From assembly GCA_964494385.1 (NCBI GenBank), contig CAZBSE010000001.1, positions 33,678-97,677 of the forward strand: 64,000 nt of DNA. Direction: 5' to 3'. Source of the DNA: CAZBSE01 sp964494385. Lineage in GTDB: Bacteria > Actinomycetota > Humimicrobiia > Humimicrobiales > Humimicrobiaceae. The translations under genes were made by a program, and so were the position numbers. Under the pieces are notes generated by a model that searched no databases, was not told the DNA's origin, and saw only the letters and a list, made by a program, of their open reading frames with translations. This document shows, piece after piece, positions 36,697 to 47,014 of this stretch. Within the stretch, counting starts at the first letter, position 1. Every line of letters starts with the position of its first letter.

Positions 36697-38493
36697 TTAT
36701 TCTTTACTCTTCTCTATTAGATTAATGTACACTTCTTTTAACTGCTCTTTTGTTACACTGGATGGAGAGCCCGTAAGCAAACATACGGCAGATTGTGTCT
36801 TGGGAAAAGCAATAACTTCCCTTATGTTGCTGAGTTCTGCCATAAGCATTATCAGCCTATCCATACCCACAGCAATACCTCCGTGCGGAGGAGTACCATA
36901 TTCCATGGCACCGGTAAAAAATCCAAAATTTTCTTTAATTTTTGCTTCATTGAGGTTAAGCATCTTAAATATCTTTTTCTGTAAATTTATATCATTTATT
37001 CTTATAGACCCACCTCCCAGTTCCACACCGTTAAGCACTACATCATAAGTCACGGAATTAACTTTTAGGGGATCAGTATCCAGAAATTTAATTGTATCTT
37101 CATCAGGCCTGGTAAAGGGATGATTCACCGATTTTATCCTTTTTTCACTTTCATCCCATTCAAATAGCGGGAATTCATATATCCAGACAAAACTGTATGC
37201 ACCTTTCTTTATCAAGTTTAATCTGCCGGCCAGATATTTTCTCAATGCGCCAAGTGCCTGGCATGCCTTTATGTACTTTTCTGCAACTATAATCAGAAGG
37301 TTTTTCCCTTTTAAATTTAGAATCTTAATCAGGTCCTGCTTTTCTTTTTCCGATAAATATTTTGATATGGGTGACTTTAAATCCATATTATCGTCTACTT
37401 TGATCCATACAAGTCCTCCGGCACCGTATTTCTTTGCCATTTCTACCAGTTTATCCAGTTCCTTTCTTGTAAAATCCTCAGCGTCGTCAATTACAATACT
37501 TTTTATGCAGCCATTATTATTTAAGGCATTTTTAAAAATTTTAATCTCACTATCTTTAAATAGTCCCGATATATCTTTTATGATAAGGTCATATCTTAAA
37601 TCAGGTTTATCCGTACCATACATTTCCATGCTATCCTTCCACTTTATTCTCTTAAAAGGTATTTCAATTTCTACATTCAATGTTTTTCTAAATATATGGG
37701 CGAACATTCCTTCCATTATTTTCATCACATCTTCGGCATCTACAAAAGTCATCTCCATATCTATCTGTGTAAATTCCGGCTGTCTGTCTGCTCTTAAATC
37801 TTCATCCCTGAAGCACCTTGCAACCTGATAGCATCTGTCAAAACCGGAAAACATCAAAATCTGCTTGAAAAGCTGGGGTGATTGCGGAAGTGCATAAAAT
37901 TTTCCCGGATTTAACCTGGAAGGCACCAAAAAATCTCTTGCTCCTTCGGGGGTGCTTTTTGCCATTATGGGAGTCTCTATCTCCAGAAAACCTCTGGAGT
38001 TCAGGTATTCCCTGGCTGCCTGGTTTACATAATGTCTTAATCTGATATTTTCCTGCATCTGTCCAGTTCTCAGATCAATATACCTGTACTTTAATCTTGT
38101 ATTTTCGTCTATTTTTTCTTTGTCATCAAGCATGAAGGGAGGCGTCTTGGACTTGCTTAAAACCAGTATTTCTTTTACTACTACCTCAACTTCACCCGTT
38201 GGAATAGAAGGATTGACCGTATCTTCCGATCTCATCCTGACTGCACCGCTTATTTTAATCACATATTCACTGCGGATGTTTTTTGCAATAATATAAGATT
38301 TATTATCTTCATTAGGGTCAAAAACCAGCTGCATTATTCCTGAAAAATCTCTTAAATCTATAAAAATCAACTTTCCGTGGTCCCTTCTTTTATTGACCCA
38401 TCCGCATAAGGTAACTTCTTTATCCTTAAAAACCTTATTTATCTTTCCGCATAAGTTGGTCCTCATACCGGTTTTAAAAACAGAATCAGACAT
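36697..38493 (-). CDS. aspS: Aspartyl-tRNA synthetase, bacterial type
   Basis: A 598-residue class IIb synthetase. The N-terminal OB anticodon-binding domain (about 10-115) is followed by the catalytic core with the bacterial GAD insertion (about 300-420); motif 2 is CFRDEDLRADRQPEFTQID and motif 3 is GIAVGMDRLIMLM. Start ATG overlaps the hisS end by 8 bases with AGGAG upstream. Whether it is discriminating (Asp only) cannot be told here. Confidence 0.96.
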   Translation of the reverse strand: MSDSVFKTGMRTNLCGKINKVFKDKEVTLCGWVNKRRDHGKLIFIDLRDFSGIMQLVFDPNEDNKSYIIAKNIRSEYVIKISGAVRMRSEDTVNPSIPTGEVEVVVKEILVLSKSKTPPFMLDDKEKIDENTRLKYRYIDLRTGQMQENIRLRHYVNQAAREYLNSRGFLEIETPIMAKSTPEGARDFLVPSRLNPGKFYALPQSPQLFKQILMFSGFDRCYQVARCFRDEDLRADRQPEFTQIDMEMTFVDAEDVMKIMEGMFAHIFRKTLNVEIEIPFKRIKWKDSMEMYGTDKPDLRYDLIIKDISGLFKDSEIKIFKNALNNNGCIKSIVIDDAEDFTRKELDKLVEMAKKYGAGGLVWIKVDDNMDLKSPISKYLSEKEKQDLIKILNLKGKNLLIIVAEKYIKACQALGALRKYLAGRLNLIKKGAYSFVWIYEFPLFEWDESEKRIKSVNHPFTRPDEDTIKFLDTDPLKVNSVTYDVVLNGVELGGGSIRINDINLQKKIFKMLNLNEAKIKENFGFFTGAMEYGTPPHGGIAVGMDRLIMLMAELSNIREVIAFPKTQSAVCLLTGSPSSVTKEQLKEVYINLIEKSKE

Positions 38494-39772
38494 AATTACG
38501 CGCTCCTATGATTTTATTTAATTTTTCCTTCTGGTTTTTCCAGTTTATTTTATATTGCTTGAAGTTTTTCACGTCCTTAATGGTAAGATTTCCTTTCCTG
38601 ACTTCATCTTCGCCTATTATAATAACAAAATTGAAATCATTTTTCTGTGCCCATTTAATTTCTGTTTTAAGATTTCTTTCATTAAAATTAATATCACAGG
38701 CTACTTCCATTTCCCTTAAATATTTTAGTATATCAAGGGAGTAATCCCTGCAAATTTTCCCCATTGATATTATATAAATTCTTGGTCCCGGTATTTGTTT
38801 TTCTGTTTTTATATTCAGCTGTTTCATCAGTATAATGGTCCTGTCAATTCCCACTGCAAATCCTACGGCTGGCAGTTCAGGTCCGCCTAATTGCTCAAAC
38901 AGATTATCATATCTGCCTCCTCCGCCAAGGGCATTCTGCGCACTCTCTATATCTTCTGATATTATCTCGAATATTATCCCGGTATAATAATCAAAACCCC
39001 TTACCAGCCTTGTATCCATTCTGTATTTTATTCCTAAATTTTTAAGGTATTCCTGTATCTGTTTAAAATTTCTCTCACATTCAGAACATAAAAAAGAAGC
39101 TATCTCAGGTGACCCGGAAAGAATTTCCGTGCAGCTATTTTTTTTACAATCGAATATCCTCAAAGGATTTTTATCAAATCTTTTACGGCAATCGTTACAT
39201 AATTTTTCAGGGCCGTTCTTGTTAATATATTTTTTAAATTCTGCAATAAACTTTTTTCTGCATTTGCTGCAGCCTATACTGTTTATTACAAGCACTAATT
39301 TTTTAAATCCCAGCTTCCTGAATAACGAATTTAAAATCCATATAACTTCTGTATCTATAATAAGACTTTCCGATCCGATGGATTCTACTCCAAGCTGCCA
39401 GAATTCTCTCATTCTTCCTTTCTGCGGTCTTTCATATCTGAACATATTACCTATATAAAACAACTTTAAGGGTAAATTTTCAGAATAAATCTTATTTTCA
39501 ATAACTGATCTTGCTATTGATGCAGTGCCTTCGGGCCGCAGTGTAAGTGATCTTCCCTTTCTGTCCATGAAAGTGTACATTTCTTTTTTTACAATATCGG
39601 TTTCTTCACCTATACTTCTACTGAAAACCTGGGTATATTCAAAAGCCGGAGTTATTATTTCCTTATAATTAAAGGTTTTAAATATATTACGTGCAGTATT
39701 TACGATAAAATTTCTATAGTCTATATCATCACCGTAAATATCGCTTGTTCCTCTGGGAGAACTTAATTTCAA
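38486..39772 (-). CDS. hisS: Histidyl-tRNA synthetase
   Basis: A 428-residue class II synthetase starting KLSSPRGTSDIYG. Motif 2 (FRYERPQKGRMREFWQLGVE) and the histidine loop LVRGFDYYTGIIFE are present, with a C-terminal anticodon domain. A cysteine cluster (CSKC, CNDC) lies in the middle insertion. The start is TTG 39772, with AAAGGTGAG upstream. Confidence 0.96.
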   Translation of the reverse strand: MKLSSPRGTSDIYGDDIDYRNFIVNTARNIFKTFNYKEIITPAFEYTQVFSRSIGEETDIVKKEMYTFMDRKGRSLTLRPEGTASIARSVIENKIYSENLPLKLFYIGNMFRYERPQKGRMREFWQLGVESIGSESLIIDTEVIWILNSLFRKLGFKKLVLVINSIGCSKCRKKFIAEFKKYINKNGPEKLCNDCRKRFDKNPLRIFDCKKNSCTEILSGSPEIASFLCSECERNFKQIQEYLKNLGIKYRMDTRLVRGFDYYTGIIFEIISEDIESAQNALGGGGRYDNLFEQLGGPELPAVGFAVGIDRTIILMKQLNIKTEKQIPGPRIYIISMGKICRDYSLDILKYLREMEVACDINFNERNLKTEIKWAQKNDFNFVIIIGEDEVRKGNLTIKDVKNFKQYKINWKNQKEKLNKIIGARNYV

Positions 39773-39793
39773 TTAAACTCACCTTTTTCTAAA

Positions 39794-40429
39794 TTAATAA
39801 TCTTCTTTTAAAAAATCATCCTGAAGATAGTAGTTATTTTTCAATTCATGCTCCAGTGTGCTGCTCGGGCCGTGGCCGGGATGTAATTCCATTTCTGCTT
39901 CCATTGATTTTATTTTAACCAGTGATTTTTTCATCTGTATTATGTCCCCTCCCGCTAAATCAGTGCGCCCTACTGATTCTTTAAACAGCAGATCACCTGT
40001 AAAAACACAATTACCTGCTATAATTATAATACTTCCCGGTGTATGACCGGCAGTATTAACAATTTTAATGCCAAAATCAGCAAAATAATTATAATCAGAT
40101 TTCTTTATTAAATTATAAGTTTTTAATGATAATCCATTTTTTCCAAAAAATGAAGATAAATTCTTCTCAGGATCTTTAATAATGGGCTCTTCAAGCTCAT
40201 GGATATAAAATGGAATATTGTAATTTGAAATTACATCCGTAACTGCTCCTATATGATCATAATGGCCGTGAGTATTCAATATAAAATCCGGTTTTATATT
40301 TTCTTTTTTAAGGTACTGCTGGATAGTATTAAAATCCGCACCGGGATCTATTATTATATCTTTTTCATCCAGAGATAATATATAACAATTAACCTTAAAA
40401 AAACCTAATTCTAATTTTTTTACCTTCAA
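39794..40429 (-). CDS. Metallo-beta-lactamase fold hydrolase (glyoxalase II-like, YqgX type)
   Basis: A 211-residue protein with THGHYDHIG as the metal-binding signature, then HTPGS and a late HPGHGPSST His. It resembles the short YqgX/GloB-like hydrolases rather than full-length glyoxalase II. The hisS-GloB-like-rel order is the actinobacterial arrangement. The substrate is unknown. TTG 40429 is the start, 9 bases after rel. Confidence 0.86.
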   Translation of the reverse strand: MKVKKLELGFFKVNCYILSLDEKDIIIDPGADFNTIQQYLKKENIKPDFILNTHGHYDHIGAVTDVISNYNIPFYIHELEEPIIKDPEKNLSSFFGKNGLSLKTYNLIKKSDYNYFADFGIKIVNTAGHTPGSIIIIAGNCVFTGDLLFKESVGRTDLAGGDIIQMKKSLVKIKSMEAEMELHPGHGPSSTLEHELKNNYYLQDDFLKEDY

Positions 40430-40438
40430 AGGCAGTCT

Positions 40439-42649
40439 TTACTTTCTAGGCAATATTCTAAAAGCGTCATAAACAGAATCTATTTCTTTTATATTGCTTA
40501 TTACGTCCTTTAAAATATATTTATTGCTTATTTCTATTAAAAATCTGAATTTTACATGTCCGCTTTTATCTATCCTGGATGAATGGGCTCTCAGTATATT
40601 CAAATCATACTCGCTTATGGCATTGGTGATATCCCTAAGCAGTTTGGTTCTATCCAGAGCCTCGATTTGTATCTCGGCATTGAATTTGTATGGAGCTTTT
40701 TTGTCCCATTCAACTTCTATAAATCTTTGATTTTCTGAACTCATCAAAGTATTAACATTATTGCAATCCACTCTATGGACTGAAATTCCTTTTCCTCTGC
40801 TAATATATCCTACTATGCTGTCGCCAGGAACCGGATTGCAGCACTTTGCTATAGTTACCAGCATTTTCTCCATTCCCTTAACCCTTATGCCGCTGCTTTC
40901 TTTCCCTTTAGCTTCTTTTCTGTGTATATCTTCAATGGTCAGCTCTTTTTCAGGTTTTTCCTGATTCAGGTTTTTTACTATTTTTGTAAAAACCTGGTGA
41001 ACTGAAATCTTATGGGAACCAATGCTTCTGAACATCGTATCCGCCTTTTCAAAGTTCATTTCCCTTGCCAATTTCTCAAAGATTTCAGCAGGAACGCTTT
41101 TAAAAGAAAGGCCGTTTTTCCTTAAAATTTTTAATACCATATCCCTTCCCACGCTATAAGTCTCCAGCCTCTGTTCTTTGCTGAACCATTGTTTTATTTT
41201 ATTCCTTGCCCTTGAAGTTTTAACAACATTAAGCCAGTCCCTGCTGGGACCTTTTTTTGTCTTGGAAACGATTATTTCAACTATGTCGCCATTATCCAGC
41301 ACAGTTTCAATAGGTGCCATTTTCCCGTTTATCTTGGAACCTATAATATTATGTCCCACGTCAGTGTGTATCTGATATGCAAAATCAATGGTAGTCGCAC
41401 CCCTGGGCAAATTCACTACCTTACCTTTGGGTGTGAATACGAATACTTCTTCTTCAAACAAATCCAGCTTTAACGATTCCATATAATCCTGAGGGTCTTT
41501 TAATTCTTTCTGCCAGTCCAGTATCTGTCTTATCCATGCCACTCGCTTGTCAAATCCATCAAGTTTTTTAAACCCTCCTTCCTTATACTTATAGTGCGCC
41601 GCAATTCCATACTCTGCAAATTTATGCATTTCGAATGTCCTTATCTGTATTTCCAGGGGTTTTCCTTTTGTTCCGATAACAGTTGTATGAAGTGATTGAT
41701 ACATATTAAACTTGGGATTGGCAATAAAATCCTTAAACCTTCCCGGTACCGGCTTCCACAGGGAATGTATTATGCCCAGTGCCGCATAACAATTTTTTAC
41801 ATCATTCACTATAATCCTTATAGCAATTATGTCGTATATGTCTTCAAATTTTCTATTCTGCTTTGTTATTTTATTATAAACGCTGTAATAAGTTTTAATC
41901 CTGCCGCTTATATCGGAAGAGATTTTTACTTCCTTTAATTTTTTATTTACTGCCTTAATGGCTTCATTGATTAATGATTTCCTTTCTTCAAGTTTTTCAT
42001 CAAACATATTCTTCATTTTTTCATACTCTTTTGGATACAGGTTTTTAAAACATAAATTTTCCAGTTCTGATTTTATATGATATATGCCCAGTCTATGCGC
42101 AATGGGCACATAAACTTCAAGGGTTTCCACTGAGTTTAAATGTCTCTTTTTTTCATCCAGAGGTTTTAACGTTCTCATGTTATGGAGCCTGTCGGCAAGC
42201 TTTACCAGTATTATCCTTACATCTTCAGACATGGCAATTATCATTTTTCTTATATTGCTGACCTGCTGTTCTTCCTTGCTGTTAAAAATTATTTTATCTA
42301 ATTTTGTAACTCCGTTTATAATATTTGCAGTTTTTTGCCCAAAATCTTTTTTGGCCATTTCCAGGCTGTAATCTGTATCTTCTATCACATCATGAAGAAT
42401 TGCCGATATGATAGAGGTCTGATCCAGTTCCATATCTGCCAGTATTACCGCTACCTCCAGAGGATGCATTACGAATGGTTCTCCTGATTTTCTGTACTGG
42501 TCTTTATGATATTTCTTTGAAGTCTGGTAAGCTTTGTCAAGCAGTTCTTCGTCTATTCCGGGGTTATATGCCTTGATTTTCTTTACCAATCTTTTATATG
42601 AAGCATCGGTGTTTATTTTGCTTATTTTATTGTTCAATCCTAAGCCCAT
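40439..42649 (-). CDS. rel: Bifunctional (p)ppGpp synthetase/hydrolase Rel
   Basis: A 736-residue alarmone enzyme. The N-terminal HD hydrolase domain is intact (FVMHPLEVA, ILHDVIEDTD), the synthetase domain has RIKTYYSVYNK and FKDFIANPKFNMYQSLHTT, then a TGS domain (VFTPKGKVVNLPRG), a zinc-finger-like CCNPVPGD region and a C-terminal ACT domain. Both activities are expected, so it controls the stringent response. Upstream recJ replaces the apt gene found here in mycobacteria. Confidence 0.95.
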   Translation of the reverse strand: MGLGLNNKISKINTDASYKRLVKKIKAYNPGIDEELLDKAYQTSKKYHKDQYRKSGEPFVMHPLEVAVILADMELDQTSIISAILHDVIEDTDYSLEMAKKDFGQKTANIINGVTKLDKIIFNSKEEQQVSNIRKMIIAMSEDVRIILVKLADRLHNMRTLKPLDEKKRHLNSVETLEVYVPIAHRLGIYHIKSELENLCFKNLYPKEYEKMKNMFDEKLEERKSLINEAIKAVNKKLKEVKISSDISGRIKTYYSVYNKITKQNRKFEDIYDIIAIRIIVNDVKNCYAALGIIHSLWKPVPGRFKDFIANPKFNMYQSLHTTVIGTKGKPLEIQIRTFEMHKFAEYGIAAHYKYKEGGFKKLDGFDKRVAWIRQILDWQKELKDPQDYMESLKLDLFEEEVFVFTPKGKVVNLPRGATTIDFAYQIHTDVGHNIIGSKINGKMAPIETVLDNGDIVEIIVSKTKKGPSRDWLNVVKTSRARNKIKQWFSKEQRLETYSVGRDMVLKILRKNGLSFKSVPAEIFEKLAREMNFEKADTMFRSIGSHKISVHQVFTKIVKNLNQEKPEKELTIEDIHRKEAKGKESSGIRVKGMEKMLVTIAKCCNPVPGDSIVGYISRGKGISVHRVDCNNVNTLMSSENQRFIEVEWDKKAPYKFNAEIQIEALDRTKLLRDITNAISEYDLNILRAHSSRIDKSGHVKFRFLIEISNKYILKDVISNIKEIDSVYDAFRILPRK

Positions 42650-42702
42650 TTTATTTTATTTTACTTAAAACTTGATACCATTATAAAACATTTTCAACTT
42701 CT

Positions 42703-44433
42703 CTAAAATAAGTCAACAATTACCAGTTGTATGGATTTTAAACCATTCCATATATTCTGTCTTACCTTATATAATATATTGATTTTTTCTCCCACTGCTA
42801 CTTTTTCCTTTTTCTCATTATCTATTCTGAAAAATACAGCATCTAACAACCTCTCATTATTTTTTAGCTTTAACTTTATATGTTTTTCACCTGATGTGTA
42901 GCGGAAATCTTGAATAATACAGTCTCCGGTTTTAAAAACAGGTTCGGGATTTTTTATCCCAAATGGTCTCAACAGATCAAATTCTTTTAAAATTTTTTCA
43001 TTTATATCTTTAAAATTAACTTCAGCATCATAATAAAACTTTTTCTTAACATCACTTTTTTTTATTTTATCCCCGGCTAATAACTTCATCTTTTTACAAA
43101 AACTTTTGAAATTTGTTTCTTCCATTCTTATGCCGCATGCGGTCCTGTGTCCTCCGAAATTTTCAAATAATCCCTTGACGGACACAAGGTTTCCATATAA
43201 ATCAAATTTATCAATACTTCTTCCCGAACCTTTAAGCTTGCCTTTAAACTCTTTAAATAAAATTGCAGGAATATTAAACATTTTTACAATATTGGAAGCT
43301 ACTATACCCAGCACCCCTTCGTTCCATGTTTTTGATTTATCTATAAATATCCTATTTTCCTCTACAATTTTTTTAAAATCATTATTCTTAATTATTTCAT
43401 CCAATATATCTTTTTGAATATTTTGTCTTTCTTCATTTAAATTGTTGAGTTCTTCTATGATTTCTTTTTTATTGTCCTTACCAATGCTTAAAAGTTCGAC
43501 ACTGCTTTTTGAGCTTTTTATTCTGCCTGCTGCATTTAATCTTGGAGCTATAATAAATCCGATATCATATTCGCTGATATTTTTTTTATCTGCCATTACA
43601 TTATTTATCATTTCTTTAAGTCCGGAATTTACAGTTTTTTTAATTATCTCCAAACCCTTTTTTACCATTACCCTATTTTCGTCCAAAAGGGGCATCAGGT
43701 CAGAAATAATTGATATCGCTACAAGGTCAAGAAGACTGGTCAGATAATTTTTTTTAAATTTAGACTTAAAAGTTTCTTCCAGTTCCCTTAATATACCTAT
43801 AATAAATTTAAAAGTTACGCCTGCACCGCTTAAATTTTTAAAAGGATATTTTGAATTTTTGGTTCTGGGATTAATTATAATATAATTATTCGGGTTTCCA
43901 TTGAATTTAATTGACTGGTTGTGATGGTCGCATACTATCACATCCGGACAGGGATTGCTGCAGGAAAATTCCTGGACATCCAGGCTGTTTGTACCGCAAT
44001 CAACACAAATAACCAGACTATGTTTTTTTTCGGCTGATATTTTCTTAAAAAATTTAAGTCCCAGATCATATCCTTCGCTAAATCTGTCAGGGATATGAAC
44101 TTCTGCGTCAAGGCCCAGCTCTTTTAAGAAATTATACATAAGGACAGCACTTATGATGCCGTCGGCATCATAGTCTCCGAATATTAAAATACGTTCCTTG
44201 CCGTATATGGCTTTCTTTAATCTGCTGATCCCTCTTTTAATTCCCGGCAGCATACTTGGATCGTGCAATTTTTTTAATGATGGATTTAAAAAAGATATTA
44301 TTTCATCTTCTGAAATTATGTTCCTTGCAGCAAGTATATTGACTAAAATATTGCTGCGGCCGATTTTTCCAGGGTTTATTTTTTTAACTTTTTTATTGCT
44401 TCTGCATTTCCAGTAAGAAGGGGAAATTGTCAT
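42703..44433 (-). CDS. recJ: Single-stranded-DNA-specific exonuclease RecJ
   Basis: A 576-residue DHH-family 5'-3' ssDNA exonuclease. Motifs GDYDADGI, VCVDCGTNS, VCDHHNQS (DHH) and the DHHA1 GGHRTACGI are present, with a C-terminal OB-fold region. It is of bacterial RecJ length and lies between secF and rel. Confidence 0.94.
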   Translation of the reverse strand: MTISPSYWKCRSNKKVKKINPGKIGRSNILVNILAARNIISEDEIISFLNPSLKKLHDPSMLPGIKRGISRLKKAIYGKERILIFGDYDADGIISAVLMYNFLKELGLDAEVHIPDRFSEGYDLGLKFFKKISAEKKHSLVICVDCGTNSLDVQEFSCSNPCPDVIVCDHHNQSIKFNGNPNNYIIINPRTKNSKYPFKNLSGAGVTFKFIIGILRELEETFKSKFKKNYLTSLLDLVAISIISDLMPLLDENRVMVKKGLEIIKKTVNSGLKEMINNVMADKKNISEYDIGFIIAPRLNAAGRIKSSKSSVELLSIGKDNKKEIIEELNNLNEERQNIQKDILDEIIKNNDFKKIVEENRIFIDKSKTWNEGVLGIVASNIVKMFNIPAILFKEFKGKLKGSGRSIDKFDLYGNLVSVKGLFENFGGHRTACGIRMEETNFKSFCKKMKLLAGDKIKKSDVKKKFYYDAEVNFKDINEKILKEFDLLRPFGIKNPEPVFKTGDCIIQDFRYTSGEKHIKLKLKNNERLLDAVFFRIDNEKKEKVAVGEKINILYKVRQNIWNGLKSIQLVIVDLF

Positions 44434-44435
44434 TT

Positions 44436-45359
44436 TTATTTCTTATATCTTGGGAATCTGTTGTTCCATGCTACTAAAATAGGGCTCGCAAAAAATATGG
44501 ATGAATAGGTTCCGCTTACTATTCCGATAGTAAGCGCCAGAGCAAAATCTTTTAAAGCCGAGGTGCCTAATATAAGAAGTAAAATTACCGGAAACAGTGT
44601 GGTAACAGAAGTATTTATTGATCTTGACAGGGTTGCGTTTACAGAATCATTTACCACCCTTATATAGCCCAATTTTCCGGCTAAATGAGTATTTTCTCTT
44701 ATCCTGTCAAATACCACGATTGTATCATTTAACGAGTAACCGATTATGGTAAGCAGCGCCGCAATAGTCGAAGTATTTATTTCCCGGTTCAGTATGGCAT
44801 ACACTCCAAGAGTTACCAGCACATCATGGAATAAGGCCAGGATCGCTGCGGCTCCAAACCTGAATTCAAATCTTATCCAAACATAAATTAAAATTCCTAT
44901 TATACTGATTCCAATAGCCATTAAAGCATTCCTGGTTATCTGCTTGCCAAAACCGGGATCCACTGTCCTATCCTGGAGAGGTTCTCCGGTCAGGCCAATT
45001 TTTTCATCCAGAGAATTCAGTATATCGTTTTTTTCCTCAGTGGTTATAGGAGTACCTAATTCTTTGGCCTTTATTCTGATAATGAATCTATCAGATTCTG
45101 CCTGCAGCAAATCAGTTTCTACTCTTTGCAGTACTGCATTACCGTAACCCAGATCATCCATAACTTCCCGTATTTCGGCAACATTTACGTTTCTTTCAAA
45201 CTCTACTTCTATTAAGGAGCCTCCGAGAAAATCAATGCCCAGATTAAAGCCTCCCCTGATGAAAAATCCGGCAACACCAATTATTATTACTGCCAGGGAT
45301 ATAATGAACCATACATTTCTTTTCCCTATAAAATTAAAATTATAATTTTTAAGTTTCAA
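44436..45359 (-). CDS. secF: Protein translocase subunit SecF
   Basis: A 307-residue six-helix RND-type membrane protein that pairs with SecD to drive late stages of Sec export. The first helix is followed by GGFNLGIDFLGGSLIEVEF, and the TIIGYSLNDTIVVFDRIREN helix 4 block is diagnostic. The start is TTG 45359, with AAAGGAG upstream, 3 bases after secD. Confidence 0.96.
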   Translation of the reverse strand: MKLKNYNFNFIGKRNVWFIISLAVIIIGVAGFFIRGGFNLGIDFLGGSLIEVEFERNVNVAEIREVMDDLGYGNAVLQRVETDLLQAESDRFIIRIKAKELGTPITTEEKNDILNSLDEKIGLTGEPLQDRTVDPGFGKQITRNALMAIGISIIGILIYVWIRFEFRFGAAAILALFHDVLVTLGVYAILNREINTSTIAALLTIIGYSLNDTIVVFDRIRENTHLAGKLGYIRVVNDSVNATLSRSINTSVTTLFPVILLLILGTSALKDFALALTIGIVSGTYSSIFFASPILVAWNNRFPRYKK

Positions 45360-45362
45360 ATT

Positions 45363-47009
45363 CTATGCACTGCTCCTTTTTCTGACACCTAAAAATCCGG
45401 GTGTTGCAATCCTCGGTACTCCTGACATTAAAAATAAAACGGACCTGGTAAATAGCAAACTTATTACCATACTTATTATTACCCCAAGACCCAGTGTTAG
45501 CGCAAAACCTTTAATAGGTCCCGTGCCAAATCTGTACAGCGCTGCCGCTGTAATTAAAGTGGTTACATTTGAATCCACGATGGTCCTGAGGGCATTTTTA
45601 AAACCATCACCCACTGCTATCCTCGGAGATTTTTCCTTTAATATTTCTTCTTTTATCCTTTCAAAAATAATAACATTGGCATCCACGGCCATACCTATGG
45701 TCAATATGATCCCGGCAATGCCGGGCAGAGTTAAAGCCGCACCTATGCCCGCAATAATACCCCAGAATATTATGATATAGATAATCAGATTTAAAGCAGA
45801 AACAGCTCCAAGTCCCCTGTAATAGGAAACCATAAATATAATGATTAAAATAAATCCGGCAACTCCTGCATATATTCCTTTGTTTAAAGAATCCATTCCC
45901 AGGGTGGGACCTACGGTACTGCTTTCCTCAGAGTGAAGAGTAACTGGCAGTGCTCCTAATTGCAGGACAATTTCAATATTTTTTGCTTCCTCGATACTGT
46001 CAATGCCTGTGATCTCAGCTTCGCCGTCATCTATGGGAACTTTTATATAAGGAGACGATTCGATTTTTTCATCCAGCACTATGGCCAGATTCCTGCCTAT
46101 ATTCTTTGATGTGACTTCGGCAAATTTTTCAACGCCCTCATCTTTAAAGCTTAAAGCAATTCTTATGGCTCCGTAGCTATCATAACCTGCAACTGCCTTT
46201 GCCAGATCTTTTCCTGTTAGTAGTACCGGTTCGACCAGTGTTGCCGCACCGGTCCTGGAATCAACCAGTATTTCTCCCTCAACATTTTCTTCTTCGTAAT
46301 CAAACACCAGCATTTCTCTGGTTTCCGGATCGTATATCAGCTTTCCTATAACTTTTTCCGGATCAATTATAACTTCACTATCTGCTCCTGAATTTCCTTC
46401 TTTATCGGTTTCCTCTCCGGTCGATTCCCTATCGCCTTCTTCTTCATATTCAACAAGCAGAAGTTCTCCCGATTCAGTATCAGTCAATAATTCTGCAATT
46501 ACTTCAAACGATTCTCCCGCTATAAATTTATTAATATCATTGATTAATAAAACTTTCTTATCATCAGATATTCCTGTTAATTTCCCTTCCTCATAATCAA
46601 ATTGCACCACGTCCCAGCCCTGTTCATCTATGGAAATAAGTGTTCCCGCAACCAGCCTGAACTCAAGTTCCGCGGTCTTCCCTATTACTTCTTTTGCAGT
46701 ATCGGGATCCTTTACTCCCGGCAGCTGGATTATAAAATTATTTAATGAGTCTCTTGTAACCAGAGGTTCCGAAACACCCAGCCTGTCTATTCTTTCTCTT
46801 ATAATGCGTGTGGTCTCTTCTAAATATTCAGAGGGTATTTCTTCCTCACCGCTCCATGTGGGTCTTAAAATAATCTGGGTCCCGCCTTTAAGGTCGAGCC
46901 CAAGTTTTATGGAATTTGAAATGGAGTCTCTAAATATATAATAAAAACTTACACCTATTATTATTATAAATATTATAATAATAGATATATGGACCTTCTT
47001 ATTTCTCAT
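45363..47009 (-). CDS. secD: Protein translocase subunit SecD with acidic insertion
   Basis: A 548-residue SecD. The N-terminal helix, LGLDLKGGTQIIL, and the C-terminal five-helix block with GMAVDANVIIFERIKEE are typical. Between about residues 122 and 262, in the extracytoplasmic P1 domain, is an unusually long acidic segment with a repeated element (DTESGELLLVEYEEE at about 176, DPETREMLVFDYEEE at about 227, DSRTGAATLVEP at about 250). SecD and SecF are separate genes, in order yajC-secD-secF. Confidence 0.95.
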   Translation of the reverse strand: MRNKKVHISIIIIFIIIIGVSFYYIFRDSISNSIKLGLDLKGGTQIILRPTWSGEEEIPSEYLEETTRIIRERIDRLGVSEPLVTRDSLNNFIIQLPGVKDPDTAKEVIGKTAELEFRLVAGTLISIDEQGWDVVQFDYEEGKLTGISDDKKVLLINDINKFIAGESFEVIAELLTDTESGELLLVEYEEEGDRESTGEETDKEGNSGADSEVIIDPEKVIGKLIYDPETREMLVFDYEEENVEGEILVDSRTGAATLVEPVLLTGKDLAKAVAGYDSYGAIRIALSFKDEGVEKFAEVTSKNIGRNLAIVLDEKIESSPYIKVPIDDGEAEITGIDSIEEAKNIEIVLQLGALPVTLHSEESSTVGPTLGMDSLNKGIYAGVAGFILIIIFMVSYYRGLGAVSALNLIIYIIIFWGIIAGIGAALTLPGIAGIILTIGMAVDANVIIFERIKEEILKEKSPRIAVGDGFKNALRTIVDSNVTTLITAAALYRFGTGPIKGFALTLGLGVIISMVISLLFTRSVLFLMSGVPRIATPGFLGVRKRSSA

Positions 47010-47014
47010 ATCTC

